Source: Tatumella terrea
GTDB lineage: Bacteria > Pseudomonadota > Gammaproteobacteria > Enterobacterales > Enterobacteriaceae
Length of the DNA stretch: 64,000 nucleotides
NCBI RefSeq assembly: GCF_039523755.1
Contig: NZ_BAAAFX010000013.1
Location: 1-64,000 of the forward strand
Direction of reading: 5' to 3'
Shown here: piece after piece, positions 62,220 to 64,000 of the stretch
Layout of the letters: each line of letters starts with the position of its first letter
Position numbering within the stretch: position 1 is the first letter of the stretch
Position numbers and translations under genes: made by a program
The notes under the pieces: model-generated
Database searches by the model: none
Seen by the model: the letters and a program-made list of their open reading frames with translations, nothing else
What the model was told of the DNA's origin: nothing

Positions 62220-63641
62220 ATGTCTTTTAGCAGACGTCAGTTCCTTCAGTTATCCGCCGCCGCTGCCGCCGGTACGACATTGCTGCCGCAGGTCGCACAG
62301 GCCGCAGAAAGCGGAGAGAATCCGTTACCGGTACCGCCTTTACTGGAATCCCGGCGCGGGCAGCCACTGTTTCTTACGCTTCAGTCCAGTCACTGGGCCT
62401 TTAGCGGCGGTAATAAAGCGCCGGTCTGGGGATTCAATGGCCGTTATCTGGGGCCGACCGTACGGGTCAGAAATGGCGATGATGTGAAGCTGATTTACAG
62501 TAATCGCTTGCAGGAGCCGGTTTCTATGACCGTCAGCGGGTTACAGGTGCCCGGCGCCCTGAATGGCGGAGCCCCCCGGCAGATCTCACCCAACGTAGAC
62601 TGGGCTCCGGTACTGCCGGTACGCCAGCCTGCCGCCACCTGCTGGTATCATGCCGATACACCCCATCGTATGGCTCCGCATGTGTACAACGGCCTGGCCG
62701 GTATGTGGCTGATTGAAGATGACAACAGCAAATCTCTGGCGTTACCCAAACATTATGGCGTTGATGATTTTCCGCTGATCATTCAGGACAAACGGCTGGA
62801 TAACTTCGGTTCACCGGAGTACGACAGTAACGCGAAAGAGGGCTTCTACGGCGATATTCTGCTGGTTAACGGGGTACAGAAACCTTATGTGAATGTCTCG
62901 CGTGGCTGGGTCAGATTACGTCTGCTGAATGCGTCCAATGCCCGGCGTTATCAGCTGCAACTCAGTGATAATCGTCCTTTCACCGTGATTGCCGGCGATC
63001 AGGGCTTCCTGTCTGCACCGGTCACGGTACAGCAGCTGGCGCTGGCGCCGGGGGAACGCCGGGAAGTGCTGGTCGATCTCTCACAGGGTAACGATGTTTC
63101 TATCACGGCGGGGACGGCGGCGACCTTTGTTGAACGTATCAAAGGGATTTTCCAGCCATCCTCGATCCTGACCTCGACGCTGGTACTGACGCTGCGTCCG
63201 ACCGGTTTACTGCCGCTGGTCACCGATGGTTTACCGACACAACTGAACGGCCCGGCCCAGCAAAGCAGTGTGACCGGCAGCCGGCAGATCCGGCTGGATG
63301 ACTCACCGCCCGGTATCAACGGTAGCGCCTGGGATATGATGCGTATTGATACCGTCGTCAGTCAGGGGACTACCGAGCGCTGGACAGTGCAGGCGGAGCA
63401 CCCGCAGCCTTTTCATATTCAGGGCGCGGTGTTTTTGATTAGCAGTGTAAACGGTGCACCGCCGATGGCAGAAGACAGGGGCTGGAAAGATACGGTCTGG
63501 GTGGACGGTACGGTGGAGTTATTGGTGACTTTCCCGCACAGCGCCTCGGAGCATTTTCCGTTTGTCTATTACAGTCAGAATCTTGAACTGGCAGACCGCG
63601 GTGTGGCGGGGCAGCTGCTGGTTCAGCAGGCGATTAACTGA
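62220..63641 (+). CDS. ftsP: FtsP (SufI), cell-division cupredoxin-like protein
   Basis: 473 residues. A Tat signal (SRRQFLQLSAAAAAG, cleavage near AQAAE) exports it folded. Three cupredoxin domains follow in multicopper-oxidase order, but, as in E. coli SufI, the copper-ligand His clusters are largely lost (for example WYHADTPHRMAPHVYNGLAG and HPQPFHIQGAVF keep only some). It stabilises the divisome under stress in E. coli. It follows plsC by 90 bp, so parC-plsC-ftsP keeps the E. coli order. Confidence 0.95.
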   Translation: MSFSRRQFLQLSAAAAAGTTLLPQVAQAAESGENPLPVPPLLESRRGQPLFLTLQSSHWAFSGGNKAPVWGFNGRYLGPTVRVRNGDDVKLIYSNRLQEPVSMTVSGLQVPGALNGGAPRQISPNVDWAPVLPVRQPAATCWYHADTPHRMAPHVYNGLAGMWLIEDDNSKSLALPKHYGVDDFPLIIQDKRLDNFGSPEYDSNAKEGFYGDILLVNGVQKPYVNVSRGWVRLRLLNASNARRYQLQLSDNRPFTVIAGDQGFLSAPVTVQQLALAPGERREVLVDLSQGNDVSITAGTAATFVERIKGIFQPSSILTSTLVLTLRPTGLLPLVTDGLPTQLNGPAQQSSVTGSRQIRLDDSPPGINGSAWDMMRIDTVVSQGTTERWTVQAEHPQPFHIQGAVFLISSVNGAPPMAEDRGWKDTVWVDGTVELLVTFPHSASEHFPFVYYSQNLELADRGVAGQLLVQQAIN

Positions 63642-63660
63642 TCCTGACGCGCCCGGGCAG

Positions 63661-63683
63661 GACCGGCGGACTCACCGCCGGTC
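63661..63683. terminator. hairpin between ftsP and dkgA
   Basis: GACCGGCGG (63661-63669) pairs perfectly with CCGCCGGTC (63675-63683) around ACTCA, between convergent stops. No T-run is attached. Confidence 0.5.
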
Positions 63684-63689
63684 AGCCGG

Positions 63690-64000
63690 TCAGGCTTTAT
63701 TAAAACTTTCCGGTTCCGGCCCCAGACGTTTCCCTTCATCCAGCGCCGCCAGCTCGCTCAGCTCGCTCTTATCCAGACTGAAATCAAAGACGTCAAAGTT
63801 CTCATCGATCCGTTTCGGCGTCACCGATTTAGGGATCACGACCAGCCCGCTATCGATATGCCAGCGGATCACAATCTGTGCCGGACTTTTTCCGTACTTC
63901 TGAGCCAGGCGCAGGATCAGAGGCTGGTCAAAGACCCCTTTACCGCCCTGAGCCAGCGGGCTCCAGGATTCTGTACGGATATGATGCAAATCATTCCAGG
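63690..64000 (-). CDS. dkgA: DkgA, 2,5-diketo-D-gluconate reductase A, C-terminal part
   Basis: The frame is open to the right edge, so the N-terminal two thirds, including the catalytic Tyr, are outside the window; the visible 103 codons start at WNDLHHIRTESWSPLAQG. It is an aldo-keto reductase of the AKR5C type: the NADPH-binding segment VVIPKSVTPKRIDENFDVFDF and the C-terminal LDEGKRLGPEPESF are diagnostic and closely match E. coli DkgA. Members reduce 2,5-diketo-D-gluconate and small carbonyls such as methylglyoxal. dkgA also lies near ftsP in E. coli. Confidence 0.93.
   Translation of the reverse strand, partial: WNDLHHIRTESWSPLAQGGKGVFDQPLILRLAQKYGKSPAQIVIRWHIDSGLVVIPKSVTPKRIDENFDVFDFSLDKSELSELAALDEGKRLGPEPESFNKA

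Overview
The window is a piece of a gammaproteobacterial chromosome, order Enterobacterales. The housekeeping block (rpsU-dnaG-rpoD, tsaD, plsY, folB, uppP, cca, ygiM, ygiF, glnE, hldE, ubiK, FMN riboswitch-ribB, ygiD, ygiC-ygiB, tolC, nudF-yqiB-cpdA-yqiA-parE, mdaB, parC-plsC-ftsP, dkgA) has the gene order and protein sequences of the Escherichia/Erwinia/Pantoea group. The plant-surface flavour (BapA-like adhesin, tannase-family esterase) and the GC-rich coding sequence fit Erwiniaceae, but the genus cannot be fixed from sequence alone.

Layout. 1-11.6 kb is accessory. It holds the N-terminal part of a large Ig-repeat adhesin running off the left edge, an AT-rich spacer, yecA, a secreted tannase/feruloyl-esterase-like enzyme, an unknown protein, a periplasmic sugar-binding protein paired with an LVIVD beta-propeller protein, a 17-copy 39-bp tandem array, a flavin monooxygenase and a UDG-fold protein. 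11.6-18.4 kb is a complete L-ascorbate utilisation regulon: ulaR and ulaG face ulaABCDEF across a 395-bp control region.

18.6-28.3 kb is the most unusual part: two divergent operons separated by only 91 bp that carries four GTATAC boxes. They encode an amino-acid-type ABC transporter split between the two operons, a cyclic-amidase (hydantoinase) family enzyme, an M20 hydrolase with altered metal-ligand motifs, a 983-residue fusion of ferredoxin, pyridine-nucleotide oxidoreductase and D-amino-acid-oxidase modules, a DapA-family lyase and a GntR/FCD regulator. Together they look like an uptake, ring-opening, deacylation, oxidation and C-C/C-N lyase route for a cyclic amino-acid derivative. The substrate is unknown.

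28.4-64 kb is conserved backbone with small variable islands: a 155-bp tandem repeat after parE, then an EamA exporter and a LysR regulator between parE and mdaB, and a gene-free 0.6 kb before parC. Regulatory elements recognisable by sequence are the FMN riboswitch with its own promoter, a near-consensus marbox upstream of tolC, the rpsU operon promoter, and several factor-independent terminators. The window ends inside dkgA.
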